Source of the DNA: Alphaproteobacteria bacterium
GTDB lineage: Bacteria; Pseudomonadota; Alphaproteobacteria; Rhizobiales; Rhizobiaceae
Assembly: GCA_024742485.1 (NCBI GenBank)
Contig: JANSYK010000002.1
Coordinates: 1,054,001 to 1,118,000 of the forward strand
Length of the DNA stretch: 64,000 bases
Direction: 5' to 3'
Shown here: one piece after another, positions 27,249 to 37,307 of the stretch
How the letters are laid out: each line of letters starts with the position of its first letter
Position numbering within the stretch: position 1 is the stretch's first letter
Notes under the pieces: generated by a model
Seen by the model: only the letters and a program-made list of their open reading frames with translations
The model's database searches: none
Told to the model about the DNA's origin: nothing
Position numbers and translations under genes: made by a program

Positions 27249-27329
27249 ATGACAGGAAACACCAATACTTTGGTTTACCGGTTGTTTTATAACCGGAAAA
27301 TCAGGCCGATACAGGCGGGAACATGCTGA
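27249..27329 (+). CDS. 26-residue leader ORF upstream of RND efflux operon
   Basis: ATG 27249 is preceded directly by GGAGGTGATC, which matches the 16S rRNA 3' end over ten bases with GGAGG at optimal spacing. The ORF encodes 26 residues and stops with TGA at 27327-27329, overlapping the start of the membrane-fusion protein gene (ATG 27323), so translation of the two would be coupled. Inside it, ccggtt at 27278-27283 and aaccgg at 27291-27296 form a hairpin. Its ribosome site is stronger than that of the efflux gene itself. A regulatory leader is the likely role; expression is unproven. Confidence 0.5.
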   Translation: MTGNTNTLVYRLFYNRKIRPIQAGTC

Positions 27330-28810
27330 AGTCGATCCATGACGAAACGGAGGCGGAAACGCCATCCGCACCGGAGGAGCTTCAACGTCCGGTCGAAAGT
27401 CCGTCGCGCGTCAGGCGCGGTGGACGTGTTGTGATTCAAACCATCCTGATGCTGGCGGTCCTGGGTGCTTCCTACGGTGTGATGAACCGGCTGATCGACA
27501 CAAAGCCCGAACGGGCCGCACGAAACTTCCGGCCGACCGCCTACACGGTTGAATCGGTCGTCGTTGATGCCGCGAGCAATCGTCCGCAATTGCGGCTTTT
27601 CGGCGAGGTCCAGGCGGCACGGTTTGTCGAGTTGCGGCCGCTGGTCAATGGCGAGATCATCGCCGTCAATCCCTCCCTCAAGGCCGGCTCCGATGTGTCA
27701 CAAGGCGACGTGCTGATCGAGATCGACGCGTTCAACTATCGCGGCGCGTTGGCCGAGGCCCGCGCCAATTTGGCTCAGGCAAAGGCCACACTGGTCGAGA
27801 CCGAGGCGCGGATAACTGCCGAGCGGGACCAGCTTGCCGCAGCAGAAATGCAACTGACGCTGGCCGAGAGCGATCTGGGCCGCGCCGAATCCCTGGTCAG
27901 CAGCGGAACGCTGACCGAAAAGCAGGTCGAGGACCGACGCCTGATTGTCTCGCAACGCGAGCAGGCGGTCAGTCAGCGGCGCAACAATCAGCTGATCGAG
28001 GAAGCCCGGCGCGAACAGCAGATCGCCAATCTCGACAGCCTGACCTGGAAGGTTCAGCAGGCGGAGCGCAATCTTGAAAACACGGTTCTGAAATCACCCT
28101 TTACCGGCGTGATCAACTCCGCCGGTGCCGAGGTCGGTCGCTATGTCAGCAGCAGTGACGTCGTCGCCTCGGTCTATGATGATGAGGCGCTTGAAGTGCG
28201 CTTCACGCTGACCGATGCGCAATATGGACGAATATCGGCCGATACAGATCCCCTGATCGGGCGCGACATCGAGGTCATCTGGGTGGTCGGCCAAAGCAGT
28301 TATACCTATTTCGGCCAAATCGACCGCATCGGTGCGGAGATCGCATCGACCCGTGGCGGCGTGGAGGTGGTTGCGCGGCTGGATCCGACACGCGCCCAGG
28401 TCCAGTTGCGACCGGGAGCCTTTGTCGAAATCGATGTTCCCGATCGGCTCTATGCGGCATCCTATCGCGTGCCCGAGACAGCCCTGTATGACGGTTCCGC
28501 GGTTTTCGTCATCGAAGATGGACAACTTGCCCGTCGTGAGGTCGAGGTGGCGGCGTTTGATGGCGAAGACGTCATCATTGCATCCGGCCTCGAACCAGGG
28601 GATGCGGTGATGACCACCCATCTGACACAGGCCGACAATGGCGTGCGGGTTCGCGGACCGCTTTCCGGCGAAACACAACGCTCAGGCCCGCGTTCCGCCG
28701 GCAGCGACGCGAGCAATCCGCAACAGGCGGGTGGGCGCACCGGCGGAAGGCCGCAGGGTGATGCGCAACGCGCAGGTGCCCGTACCGCCGGCGGGGCCGG
28801 AGGCAACTGA
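27323..28810 (+). CDS. RND efflux periplasmic adaptor (membrane fusion protein)
   Basis: A 495-residue HlyD/AcrA-type adaptor. One transmembrane segment lies at about residues 37-58 (VIQTILMLAVLGASYGVM). The biotinyl-lipoyl half-motifs (VELRPLVNGEIIAV, then VLKSPFTGVI) surround a long coiled-coil hairpin (residues about 150-250, with EARANLAQAKATLVE and ERDQLAAAEMQL). The beta-barrel and membrane-proximal parts follow (VRFTLTDAQYG, LYDGSAVFVIEDG). The last 50 residues are Gly/Arg/Ala-rich and disordered. It is the first full gene of a two-gene pump operon; the transporter's GTG start lies 1 base after its stop. No outer-membrane channel gene is nearby. Confidence 0.92.
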   Translation: MLKSIHDETEAETPSAPEELQRPVESPSRVRRGGRVVIQTILMLAVLGASYGVMNRLIDTKPERAARNFRPTAYTVESVVVDAASNRPQLRLFGEVQAARFVELRPLVNGEIIAVNPSLKAGSDVSQGDVLIEIDAFNYRGALAEARANLAQAKATLVETEARITAERDQLAAAEMQLTLAESDLGRAESLVSSGTLTEKQVEDRRLIVSQREQAVSQRRNNQLIEEARREQQIANLDSLTWKVQQAERNLENTVLKSPFTGVINSAGAEVGRYVSSSDVVASVYDDEALEVRFTLTDAQYGRISADTDPLIGRDIEVIWVVGQSSYTYFGQIDRIGAEIASTRGGVEVVARLDPTRAQVQLRPGAFVEIDVPDRLYAASYRVPETALYDGSAVFVIEDGQLARREVEVAAFDGEDVIIASGLEPGDAVMTTHLTQADNGVRVRGPLSGETQRSGPRSAGSDASNPQQAGGRTGGRPQGDAQRAGARTAGGAGGN

Positions 28811-28811
28811 A

Positions 28812-31800
28812 GTGGCGGAGAGCGGCGTCAGGCGGGTGATGGAAAATGCCGCGGACACGATCAGTGGCTCCGGAGGGCTCGTCAGGACCTTCATACGCCA
28901 CCCCAACGCTGCCAATCTGCTGATGATGCTGATGATCCTGATGGGTGTCTTCAGCATCCTGAAAATCAATACCCAGTTCTTTCCTTCTGTCGACCGGCCG
29001 AACATCAATATTTCGCTGAGCTGGTCGGGTGCCAGCGCCGAAGACATCGAACGCAATATGCTGGCGATCGTGGAACCGGAGGTGCGCTTTACCGAAGGTG
29101 TCGACGAGATGACGTCGACCGCGCGCGAGGGGTCGGGATCCATCCGTCTGGAGTTCGAAGACGGCACCGACATGCAGCGGGCACTCTCGGAAGTCGAAAC
29201 GGCGGTCAAGTCGATCAGCACGCTGCCCGAAGATGCCGAGACGCCGACTGTTTCCAAAGCAAGTTTTTTTGATCGCGTGGCAAGTCTGTCGGTCGGCGGT
29301 ACGGCGTCTGAACAGGTCAAGCGTGACTGGGCCAAGCGCATCCGCGATGATCTGATTGCCCGTGGTATCGACAAGGTCGATTTTACCGCTCTGCGCGACC
29401 AGGAATTGCAGGTCGATGTTCCGGAACGCGAACTGCGACGTCTCGGACTGACGATTTCGGATGTCGCGGGCGCAGTGACGGCGAACAGCAAGGACCTGCC
29501 ATCCGGCAGCATCGGTGGTGCGGTCGAGCGTCAATTGCGCTCGCTTGCCGATGCCGAGACCCGGCAGACGTTGGGAAGCATCGAAGTCCTTGCTTTTCCG
29601 ACCGGTGAAAAGGTGCTTCTCGGCGACATCGCCGACATTCAGGACAGTTTCGACCAGGATGCGACCCGGGGGTTTGCTGGCGGCGATGTTGCCATCGAAA
29701 TCGACGTGAGGCGGGCAGCATCCGCCGATACGTTGCGTACGGCGCGGATCCTGGACGACTATCTGGAAGAAATCCGGCCACAACTGCCCGACAATATCGA
29801 GCTCAACACCTATGAAGTGGCATCCGATGCGCTGTTCGAGCGGATCATGCTGCTGGTCAAGAACGGCGTTGGCGGCCTTGTCCTGGTGATCGGGATCCTG
29901 TTCGTGTTTCTCAACAGCCGGATTGCCTTCTGGGTGGCGGCGGGGATTCCCGTCGCGCTGCTGGCGACAGTGGGCTTCATGTTCATCTCCGGCCAGTCGA
30001 TCAACATGATTTCGCTCTTCGGACTGATCATGATGCTTGGCATCATCGTTGACGATGCGATCGTTGTCGGGGAACACACCAACACCCGGCTCGAAATGGG
30101 CGACAGTCCTGCAGATGCGGCCGAAAACGGGGTCGGGATGATGCTCAAGCCGGTCATGGCGGCCATGGCAACGACCCTTGCCGCTTTCGCACCGATGCTT
30201 TTGATCACTGGCACCATCGGCCAGATCATGGGTGTTCTGCCACTGGTTGTCATTGCGGTCATCATCGCCAGCCTTTTGGAATGTTTTTATGTTTTGCCCG
30301 GCCATCTTGCCCATGCGCTCGAAGGCCAGAAATCGCCCCGCTGGTCCTATTGGCGGCAGTTCTTCTTCGCTTTCGTGCTGGTGGTCGCTGCAACAGCCGC
30401 GGCCGCACCGTTCTCTCCGATTGAAGCCAGACTGTCCGACGACGGATTTCTGCGCACAGCGCTGGACGGATTTACCGCGCAGGCCATGCCGGTGCAGATG
30501 ATTGCCGTGGCCGGGCTGGCCCTGCTGATCGCGACGGCGCTTGAAGCAGCGATCCTCTGGCTGCGCCGCAAGGCTGCAAGCGGCGGCTCGGCGGGCGACA
30601 CGACGGACGTCCGGGAAAGCCGATTCCGTATCTGGTTCGATCGTAATTTCGGCCGGTTCCGCGATGGCCCCTTCAATCGCTTTGTGACGCTGTCCTATCG
30701 CTGGCGTTATGTGACCATCAGCATCGCAGTCGGTTTGACGCTGATCCTTGTTGTGGGCCTCATCCAGGGAAAACGCGTCGAGTTCGTCTTCTTCCCATCG
30801 CCCGAAGCTGAAAACATCCGGGGCAATGTGTCCTTCATGGCCGGCTTGCCCGAGGAACAGGCGCTGGAGGCCATCTCCCGGATCGAAGGAGCGTTTCGAA
30901 CGGTCGAGCAGGAACTGACCGGCGGCGACGAGGAACTGGCCAATTCGATCTTCGTCATGTTCAGCAAGGCCAGCCGCTTTGGCGGCACCAGCGCTACCAT
31001 CAAGGTGCAACTGACATCTTCGGAAGTGCGGACAGTCCGTACGCCGGATATCGTACGAGCGTGGTCGCGTGCGGTGCCCGGGATTCCCGGCGTTTCAAGG
31101 TTCTCTGTCTTCCAGTCCAGAGGTGGCCCTCCCGGGCGCGACATTGATGTTGAACTGAGCGGTGACCGGATTTCCGACCTGAAGGCGGCTGCTTCCGAAA
31201 TCATACCGATTCTCGGATCCGTATCGGGTGTATCAGGCGTCGATGACAATCTGCCCTACGGCAAACCGGAGCTGGTCATCGAAATGCTGCCGCGCGGTGC
31301 GGCGCTTGGATTTTCCGCCGAAAGCATCGGCCGCCAGTTGCGAAACGCATTTGACGGCCAAATTCCGTTCCGATTTGCTCGTGGCGATGACGAAGTGACC
31401 GTGCGTATTTCACAGATCATGCGCAGTGGCGGAACCGGAGCGTTGCGGAACTTCGAGCTGAAGAGCCCGACCGGTGAGTTCGTGCCGTTGACCGAGGTTG
31501 CGCAGCTGACCGAGCGCCAGGGTTTTGCCTATATTTCCCGCGAGGACGGAAAAACGAATATATCGGTGACCGGCGATATCGACAATGAGGTCAACACCAC
31601 AGATGGTGTGGTCGACCAGCTGGAAGAGGGTGGATTGATTGCTGAAATCGCTACCCGTTACAGTGTCGATTATGAATATGGTGGCCGGTCGCAGGAACAG
31701 CAGACGGCGTTTGCCGATCTGCAACTCGGACTGATCGTCGCTCTGTCGGTGATCTACATCATTCTGGCCTGGGTCTTTGCCAGCTATTGGCGGCCGATCG

Positions 31801-32249
31801 CGGTCATGCTGATCATACCATTTGGCATTGTCGGAGCCGTTTTCGGCCACTGGATATTGGGCATTCAGCTGACCATCTTGTCCCTGATCGGCCTGCTCGG
31901 ACTGGCCGGAATTCTGGTCAATGATTCCATTATTCTCGTGACCCGGCTGGATGAACGCCTGAAACGCGGCGAGACCCTGCAGGAGGCCGCGACGGGTGCC
32001 AGCCGTGACCGCCTCAGAGCCGTTCTTTTGACCTCGTTGACAACCATTGGCGGCCTGCTGCCCTTGTTGTTCGAACGCAGCCTGCAGGCGCAATTCCTGA
32101 TGCCAATGGCCGTCACGATTGTCTTTGGCCTGGCGATGGCAACGCTGCTGGTCCTGTTCCTCGTGCCGGCGCTGGTCGGCATCGGCAACGACATCCGAAA
32201 TGCTTTCATCGCAGTCTTCGGACACCAGCCTCGGCAGCGGTCGGCTTGA
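28812..32249 (+). CDS. RND efflux transporter permease
   Basis: A 1145-residue RND pump of the AcrB/HAE type. The GTG at 28812 is chosen because GGAGG lies 8 bases upstream and the adaptor gene ends just before; an ATG at 28839 is an alternative. TM1 is preceded by FIRHPNAANLLMML. Transmembrane segment 4 carries the proton-relay pair (IIVDDAIVVGEH), and the second half ends with GILVNDSIILVTRLDERL and SLTTIGGLLPLL. A hydrophobic insert at about residues 510-600 with two extra membrane segments (FFFAFVLVVAATAAAA, MIAVAGLALLIATALEAA) makes it longer than typical. Substrates unknown; drug or metabolite export is the family role. Confidence 0.92.
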   Translation: MAESGVRRVMENAADTISGSGGLVRTFIRHPNAANLLMMLMILMGVFSILKINTQFFPSVDRPNINISLSWSGASAEDIERNMLAIVEPEVRFTEGVDEMTSTAREGSGSIRLEFEDGTDMQRALSEVETAVKSISTLPEDAETPTVSKASFFDRVASLSVGGTASEQVKRDWAKRIRDDLIARGIDKVDFTALRDQELQVDVPERELRRLGLTISDVAGAVTANSKDLPSGSIGGAVERQLRSLADAETRQTLGSIEVLAFPTGEKVLLGDIADIQDSFDQDATRGFAGGDVAIEIDVRRAASADTLRTARILDDYLEEIRPQLPDNIELNTYEVASDALFERIMLLVKNGVGGLVLVIGILFVFLNSRIAFWVAAGIPVALLATVGFMFISGQSINMISLFGLIMMLGIIVDDAIVVGEHTNTRLEMGDSPADAAENGVGMMLKPVMAAMATTLAAFAPMLLITGTIGQIMGVLPLVVIAVIIASLLECFYVLPGHLAHALEGQKSPRWSYWRQFFFAFVLVVAATAAAAPFSPIEARLSDDGFLRTALDGFTAQAMPVQMIAVAGLALLIATALEAAILWLRRKAASGGSAGDTTDVRESRFRIWFDRNFGRFRDGPFNRFVTLSYRWRYVTISIAVGLTLILVVGLIQGKRVEFVFFPSPEAENIRGNVSFMAGLPEEQALEAISRIEGAFRTVEQELTGGDEELANSIFVMFSKASRFGGTSATIKVQLTSSEVRTVRTPDIVRAWSRAVPGIPGVSRFSVFQSRGGPPGRDIDVELSGDRISDLKAAASEIIPILGSVSGVSGVDDNLPYGKPELVIEMLPRGAALGFSAESIGRQLRNAFDGQIPFRFARGDDEVTVRISQIMRSGGTGALRNFELKSPTGEFVPLTEVAQLTERQGFAYISREDGKTNISVTGDIDNEVNTTDGVVDQLEEGGLIAEIATRYSVDYEYGGRSQEQQTAFADLQLGLIVALSVIYIILAWVFASYWRPIAVMLIIPFGIVGAVFGHWILGIQLTILSLIGLLGLAGILVNDSIILVTRLDERLKRGETLQEAATGASRDRLRAVLLTSLTTIGGLLPLLFERSLQAQFLMPMAVTIVFGLAMATLLVLFLVPALVGIGNDIRNAFIAVFGHQPRQRSA

Positions 32250-32315
32250 TAACTCCGGTTTCCGTTTTCATTCGCGCATTTGGGAATTGCCGGGTTCATT
32301 GAAACCTGAATGGCT

Positions 32316-33773
32316 CTACGTTCGCCAGAACCGTGGCAGGAACAACACCATAATGGTGAACAGTTCCAACCGGCCGAGCAGCATGCCGGCGGCCAGAACC
32401 CATTTGGCCGCGTCGGGCAGCGGTGCGTAATTGCCGGCCGGACCGATGACGGTGCCAAGACCCGGCCCGACATTGGATATGGCCGATCCGGCGCCCGACA
32501 GTGCAGTGGTGGTATCGAGACCGATCACGATCAACGCCATGGCGATTGCGCCGAAACTGACCACGTAAAGAAACATGAAGCTCATAACCGAAGCGATGAC
32601 GCGATAGTCGATCGGACGCCCGTTGAATTTCGGCCGGAAGATGCCGTGCGGATACATCACCTGGCTGATGTGCTGGCGAACGGCCTGAAACAGCACCTGG
32701 AATCGGAAAATCTTGATGCCGCAGGAGGTCGATCCGGCGCATCCGCCAATGAACATGATCACAAAGAAAAAGGAGATGGCATGCGGTCCCCACAGGCCGT
32801 AATCGGTCGTCGCATAGCCTGTTCCGGTGGTGATGGAGACAACGTTGAACGCGGCAAAGCGCAGACCGTCAAGGCCCAGATGATGATCGCCGGAATGGGC
32901 CATCAACCACGCGATAATGGTCGCGATGAGCAACAGGCCGATAAAGACCCGCACCTGGGAATCCAGGAAGATCGGCCGGACCCGGCCCTGCAGCATCTGC
33001 ACATAGAGGATGAACGGGATTGATCCGAGGATCATGAACACGGTGGTGATCCAGTCGATGGCCGCGCTGTTATAGTATCCGATGGATTGGTCCTTGGTCG
33101 AAAAACCGCCCGTGGCAACGGTCGTCATCGCATGGATGACCGCATCATCAATCGGCATGCCGGCAGACAGAAACAGGATGCAGCACAATCCGGTAAACCC
33201 GATGAACACCAGCGTGATGGAGCTGGATATCTGTGTCGCACGCGGCAGGATTTTCTCGGCCGTATCAAAGGCTTCGGCCTTGAACAGCTGCATGCCGCCG
33301 ATCTGCAGCATCGGCAGGACGGCAATGGCCATGACGATGATACCGAGGCCTCCGAGCCATTGCAGCAATCCGCGCCAGAAGAGAATTCCCGGCGGCGTGG
33401 AATCGAGATTGCTGATCACCGTTGCTCCGGTCGTGGTCAGACCCGACATGGATTCGAAGAAGGCGTCGGTGTAGCTCGGCACCACACCGGACCAGATGAA
33501 CGGCAGGGCGCCAAAGGCCACAAGTGCGACCCAGGACACGACGGTCATCAAAAGCGCCTGCCGGGTCGAAAGCCCCTTGGGGACGCCGCGCGTGGCGGCA
33601 AACAGGGAAAGCCCGATGAGCGTGGTCAGCATCGACGAGGCGGCGAAAACGATCCAGTCCTGGTTGCCGGCCGCCAGATCGACGATCGCCGGCAACAACA
33701 TCGCGAGGCCCAGCGTTGTAATCAGGATGCCCGCGACCAGGATGACCGGGCGGAAATCAAGGGCACGGTTCAA
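32316..33773 (-). CDS. TrkH-family K+ uptake protein
   Basis: A 485-residue Trk/Ktr/HKT-type cation channel subunit with four repeated pore units. Diagnostic segments are [33 protein letters not shown] (first selectivity filter), [23 protein letters not shown], and later filters [25 protein letters not shown] and [13 protein letters not shown]. It works with a TrkA-type regulator, absent here. Its start overlaps the stop of apaG by 4 bases. It converges on the RND gene with 66 bases between and no clear terminator. Confidence 0.92.
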   Translation of the reverse strand: MNRALDFRPVILVAGILITTLGLAMLLPAIVDLAAGNQDWIVFAASSMLTTLIGLSLFAATRGVPKGLSTRQALLMTVVSWVALVAFGALPFIWSGVVPSYTDAFFESMSGLTTTGATVISNLDSTPPGILFWRGLLQWLGGLGIIVMAIAVLPMLQIGGMQLFKAEAFDTAEKILPRATQISSSITLVFIGFTGLCCILFLSAGMPIDDAVIHAMTTVATGGFSTKDQSIGYYNSAAIDWITTVFMILGSIPFILYVQMLQGRVRPIFLDSQVRVFIGLLLIATIIAWLMAHSGDHHLGLDGLRFAAFNVVSITTGTGYATTDYGLWGPHAISFFFVIMFIGGCAGSTSCGIKIFRFQVLFQAVRQHISQVMYPHGIFRPKFNGRPIDYRVIASVMSFMFLYVVSFGAIAMALIVIGLDTTTALSGAGSAISNVGPGLGTVIGPAGNYAPLPDAAKWVLAAGMLLGRLELFTIMVLFLPRFWRT

Positions 33774-34162
33774 TTAAGAGTTCTCGCCATTCCCGGGACA
33801 TCCAGCGAGAATGCCGGAATGTCGACCAGGAATGATCCGCCGTCCTGGCGTTCCATCCGGTATGTGCCGACCATGACGCCGGAAGGCGTATCAAGCGGAC
33901 AGCCCGAGGAATAGGAAAAACTCTCGCCGGGATCGAGCACCGGTTGCTCGCCCACCACGCCTTCGCCCCTGACCTCGTCGACCTGTCCCGTGGCATCGGT
34001 GATGTGCCAGTAGCGATCGCGCAACTGCACCGTTTCATCCGACTCGTTGACAATGACGATCCGGTATCCCCAGACATAGCGACGGTCTTCGGGCTCCGAT
34101 TGCTCTTCAAGATAAAAGGGTTCAACCGTGATCTCGATATCATGTGTCCGCGCTCGGTACAT
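33770..34162 (-). CDS. apaG: ApaG protein (DUF525)
   Basis: A 130-residue single-domain ApaG: an immunoglobulin-like beta sandwich. Family hallmarks are [69 protein letters not shown] in fragments of the usual order. The start at 34162 has AAGGAA upstream; a longer form adds 21 unrelated residues. ApaG has been linked to Co2+ resistance and Ap4A metabolism. In many Rhizobiales apaG lies near metZ and dcd; here 10 kb separates it from metZ. Confidence 0.93.
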   Translation of the reverse strand: MYRARTHDIEITVEPFYLEEQSEPEDRRYVWGYRIVIVNESDETVQLRDRYWHITDATGQVDEVRGEGVVGEQPVLDPGESFSYSSGCPLDTPSGVMVGTYRMERQDGGSFLVDIPAFSLDVPGMARTLN

Positions 34163-34392
34163 GATGGTCTGGTTCCTTGTCGCCGGCAGTGTTCGCTTTC
34201 GCCTGTATAAATCATACTGAAACAAAGGGGAATCCGGTTTTCATCCCATTGCGCTGTCAATCCGGCGCAATTGGTGGGTTGCGTTTCAAGTGATACTGAC
34301 ACGATTGTGAGAAATGATGGCTTTCGAACGCCTGGGAAAGTTGTATGAGAGCATTCGTGGAGACCTGGCCTGGGTCCATATGAGGGTTAGCG

Positions 34393-35004
34393 ATGCTTGA
34401 TGGCGCCGTTCGAAAAATGATCGACCCGACGCTTGACGCCGCCGGACGGCGGATTGCCGCGGTCGGTATTTCGGCCAATGCCGTGACGATCACCGGATGC
34501 GTGATCGGTCTGGCCGCTGCATTCGCGATCTGGCAGCAGGCCTATCTTGTCGGATTGTTCCTGATTTTGCTCAGCCGTCTGTGTGACGGCCTTGATGGAT
34601 CCGTGGCCAGGGCAACCGAAATCACTGATTTTGGCGGCTATCTGGATATTGTGCTGGATTTTGTCTTTTACGGCGCGATTCCGCTCGGATTTATCCTTGC
34701 CGATCCGATCAACAACGGTGTTGCCGGTGGAGTGCTGATCTTCTCTTTTTACATCACCGGCTCGACCTTTCTGGCCTATGCCATCATGGCAGAGCGTCAC
34801 AATATGCAAAGCACGGTACGCGGCGTGAAATCGCTCTATTTTACCACCGGACTGGCCGAGGGCACAGAAACCATTCTGGTCCTGTGCGCCTTTTGCCTGT
34901 TTCCGGCACATTTTTCAGTCATTGCCTATGTCTTTGCCGCCATCTGCTTCTACACCGCCCTGTCGCGCATCATCCTGGCGGGGCGCGTCTTCGAGCAGCG
35001 TTGA
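34393..35004 (+). CDS. CDP-alcohol phosphatidyltransferase family protein
   Basis: A 203-residue membrane enzyme that transfers a phosphatidyl or related group from CDP-diacylglycerol (or a CDP-alcohol) to an alcohol. The full catalytic signature D-x2-DG-x2-AR-x8-G-x3-D-x3-D is present as DGLDGSVAR...GGYLDIVLD at about residues 62-86. Hydrophobic segments on both sides fit the six-helix fold. The acceptor alcohol cannot be deduced. It is preceded by a 230-bp spacer divergent from apaG and followed by a hemolysin III family gene 58 bases later. Confidence 0.87.
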   Translation: MLDGAVRKMIDPTLDAAGRRIAAVGISANAVTITGCVIGLAAAFAIWQQAYLVGLFLILLSRLCDGLDGSVARATEITDFGGYLDIVLDFVFYGAIPLGFILADPINNGVAGGVLIFSFYITGSTFLAYAIMAERHNMQSTVRGVKSLYFTTGLAEGTETILVLCAFCLFPAHFSVIAYVFAAICFYTALSRIILAGRVFEQR

Positions 35005-35062
35005 GGTGCTCGGACCTTCCTGATGGCTCCCGGCCGACAATTCGTATAGGGTGCGGACAATC

Positions 35063-35713
35063 ATGACACATCACGATTTCCCGCAATACAGCGTATCGGA
35101 GCGGATGGCCGACGGTGTCGTCCATGTTCTTAGCATCGGTGCCAGCCTGGCCGGAGTAATCGCGCTCTATGTGATGGCAGCCGGATCAGTGCCCCCGGCC
35201 TCGCTCATCAGCCTGTCGATCTACGCCGTTGGCCTGTTTGCTGTTTTCTGCTTTTCGGCCGCCTATAATTTGACAGGCGTTTCCCCTATCAAGGCCCTAT
35301 TGAAACGCATCGACCAGGCGACGGTGTTTTTCAAGATCGCCTCCACCTACACGCCCTTCATGGTCATCAAACTGGCAGGATGGCCGGCTACCGGCTTTCT
35401 GGCCGTCATCTGGTCGGTGGCGACCTTCGGGATGACGACCAAGTTGTTTTTTCCGGGTCGCCTGAACAGAACGTCCTATGTGCTTTATCTGGCCCTCGGT
35501 TGGTGTGGGGTTCTGATCCTCTTCCCGTTGTTCGGTGCGCTAACCGTCCAGACCTTACTTTTGCTGCTGGCCGGCGGGATACTCTACACCGTCGGTGTTG
35601 CCTTCCATCTCAGCAAGGCGCTGCGCTATCAAAACGCGATCTGGCATGTTTTCGTGCTCGCCGGGGCGGCTTGCCACTATGCCGCCGTGATCGACGCAGT
35701 CGGTCTGGGCTGA
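35063..35713 (+). CDS. Hemolysin III family membrane protein (YqfA/PAQR-like)
   Basis: A 216-residue integral membrane protein with seven hydrophobic segments. It starts with the family pattern SVSERMADGVVHVLSIGASLAG and carries AYNLTGVSPIKALLKRIDQATVFFKIASTYTPF-type residues (in order YNL, LKRIDQA, STYTPF) and the closing WHVFVLAGAACHY. The conserved Ser/Asp/His residues correspond to the zinc site of PAQR proteins. The ATG at 35063 is preferred over the GTG 12 bases upstream. Its function in bacteria is poorly known; haemolysis should not be assumed. Confidence 0.88.
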   Translation: MTHHDFPQYSVSERMADGVVHVLSIGASLAGVIALYVMAAGSVPPASLISLSIYAVGLFAVFCFSAAYNLTGVSPIKALLKRIDQATVFFKIASTYTPFMVIKLAGWPATGFLAVIWSVATFGMTTKLFFPGRLNRTSYVLYLALGWCGVLILFPLFGALTVQTLLLLLAGGILYTVGVAFHLSKALRYQNAIWHVFVLAGAACHYAAVIDAVGLG

Positions 35714-35746
35714 CGGATCAAATCCTGGCTTCTCGGAGGCAATATC

Positions 35747-36715
35747 ATGAGCCTGTTTCCTGAAACACAGCCATTACAGTCTGGAGATTTGCCCGCCGAA
35801 GACGGCCATCTGGTCCATTGGGAGACATTCGGAACAGCATCGCGCCCCGCGATGCTTCTTCTGCACGGCGGGCCGGGTGGGGGTGTCAGGCCACGCATGC
35901 CAAGGCTGTTTGATCCCGACCGCTGGCACATCATTGCGATGGATCAGAGGGGCGCCGGGCGGTCGCGGCCGCATGCGGGCGATGATGTTGCGGCCTTGAC
36001 TGACAACACGACGGCGCATCTCATTCACGACATCGAGCGGCTGCGTGCCCGACTGTCCATAGGGCAATGGCATGTTTTCGGATCGTCCTGGGGCACCACG
36101 TTGGCGCTGGCCTATGCACAGGCCTATCCGGCGAATGTCTCCGGCCTGATCCTGGCTGCCATAGCAACAACCACCCGCAAGGAGATCGATTTTTTGTATG
36201 GCGGCGCCGGCATGTTTCTGCCGGAGGCGTTCGAAGCCTTCCAGGCCGGCGCACCGGAAGGAGCCAGTGGAGTCGGACTGGCTGCCGCCTATGGCGATCG
36301 ACTGATTTCGGCCGATCCGATCGTGCAATCCGACGCCGCGAAAGCCTGGTGTCGGTGGGAGGAATCAGTGATCGCGGTGGACCCGCGGGCAGAGCCGGCG
36401 ACGCGCTACGAAGATCCACGATTCCGGTTGGGGTTTGCCCGTGTGGTGACACATTATTTTCGCAATCTCGCCTGGCTCGATACACCGATACTCGATCGAA
36501 TGGACCGCATCGCGCATCTACCGGCGGTTCTGATCAACAGTCGGCTTGACCTTTCGGTTCCGTTTGTCGCTGCCTGGAATGTTCATCGTGCCATGCCGCA
36601 CTCGCAATTGGTTGCCATTCCCGGCTCGCTTCACGGCACGCTTTACGGGCCCTTGTCGGATGCCGTCATGTCGGCAGGTGAACAGTTTGCGAACAGCAAT
36701 GGGAGGGCAGGATAA
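35747..36715 (+). CDS. pip: Prolyl aminopeptidase (alpha/beta hydrolase)
   Basis: A 322-residue peptidase S33. The oxyanion region LLLHGGPGGG, the DQRGAGRSRPHA motif and the nucleophile elbow GSSWGTTLALAYAQ are diagnostic for proline iminopeptidase, which removes N-terminal proline. The cap domain (AAYGDRL, KAWCRWEESV) follows, then INSRLDLSVPF, where the catalytic Asp lies (LINSRLD), and the His in PGSLHGT. Usual families have GRYD at the Asp site, so this is a somewhat divergent member. Cytoplasmic; no signal peptide. The ATG at 35747 has TCGGAGGCAATATC upstream. Confidence 0.88.
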   Translation: MSLFPETQPLQSGDLPAEDGHLVHWETFGTASRPAMLLLHGGPGGGVRPRMPRLFDPDRWHIIAMDQRGAGRSRPHAGDDVAALTDNTTAHLIHDIERLRARLSIGQWHVFGSSWGTTLALAYAQAYPANVSGLILAAIATTTRKEIDFLYGGAGMFLPEAFEAFQAGAPEGASGVGLAAAYGDRLISADPIVQSDAAKAWCRWEESVIAVDPRAEPATRYEDPRFRLGFARVVTHYFRNLAWLDTPILDRMDRIAHLPAVLINSRLDLSVPFVAAWNVHRAMPHSQLVAIPGSLHGTLYGPLSDAVMSAGEQFANSNGRAG

Positions 36716-36764
36716 GGCAAGTGTGGTGGCCCAATGATGCGTGAATAGCCGTTACAACGGGAGG

Positions 36765-37301
36765 TCACAGGATCTTGTACATGATCGTCGTCGAATCGAG
36801 ACGGGCGTCCACCGGGTCAACGCAATAGCCGGGGATGATACCCGCGGTGTGGTATCCAAGCGACGTGTAGAGCGGTTCGGCATTGTCGCCAGTGCGCGTA
36901 TCAAGCGTAATGAGCGACCGCTCCAGACCTCTTGCCTGGTCCTCGATGGCCGCCATAAGTGCTCTGGCAATACCCTGCCGCCTGAAGTCCGGATGAACCA
37001 GAAGCTTGGCGATTTCCGCCCGGTGCGGCTGATTGGGCGGCGTGTCATGGTCGAGCTGTACGGAGCCGATGATCCGATCATGATGCTGCGCGATGAGAAG
37101 GATCAGGACACCTGACCGCAATCGGGGCATCACCTTTTCCCGCCAGAAGGCTTCGCTATCTTCCAGCGTGAAAGGCAGCACGAAGTTCACGCTGGCGCCC
37201 TGGATCACGCAATCATGCAGCAGTGACGCCAGCTCTATGATCTGCTTTTCGGCCAGATTGGGCTGCAATTGCTGAATCTTCATCTGTGGATCACTGTTCA
37301 T
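36765..37301 (-). CDS. GNAT-family N-acetyltransferase
   Basis: A 178-residue acetyltransferase. The acetyl-CoA site is intact: IAKLLVHPDFRRQGIARALM contains the V-x-P-x-x-R-R-x-G-I-A pattern. The strand RSLITLDTRTGDNAEPLYTSLGY closes the fold. The start at 37301 has TAGGCAG upstream; an ATG 18 bases in is an alternative. It begins 6 bases after the XRE-cupin gene ends on the same strand, so the regulator and enzyme are cotranscribed, an arrangement seen where a small XRE-cupin regulator controls its neighbour. The acetylated substrate is unknown. Confidence 0.87.
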   Translation of the reverse strand: MNSDPQMKIQQLQPNLAEKQIIELASLLHDCVIQGASVNFVLPFTLEDSEAFWREKVMPRLRSGVLILLIAQHHDRIIGSVQLDHDTPPNQPHRAEIAKLLVHPDFRRQGIARALMAAIEDQARGLERSLITLDTRTGDNAEPLYTSLGYHTAGIIPGYCVDPVDARLDSTTIMYKIL

Positions 37302-37307
37302 CGCTGC

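Noticed and set aside
28575-31010. An 811-codon open frame on the minus strand
   Set aside because: It lies antisense to the RND adaptor and permease, whose frame is conserved throughout; its translation is Arg/His/Gln-rich and low in hydrophobic residues, as expected of a GC-rich shadow frame.
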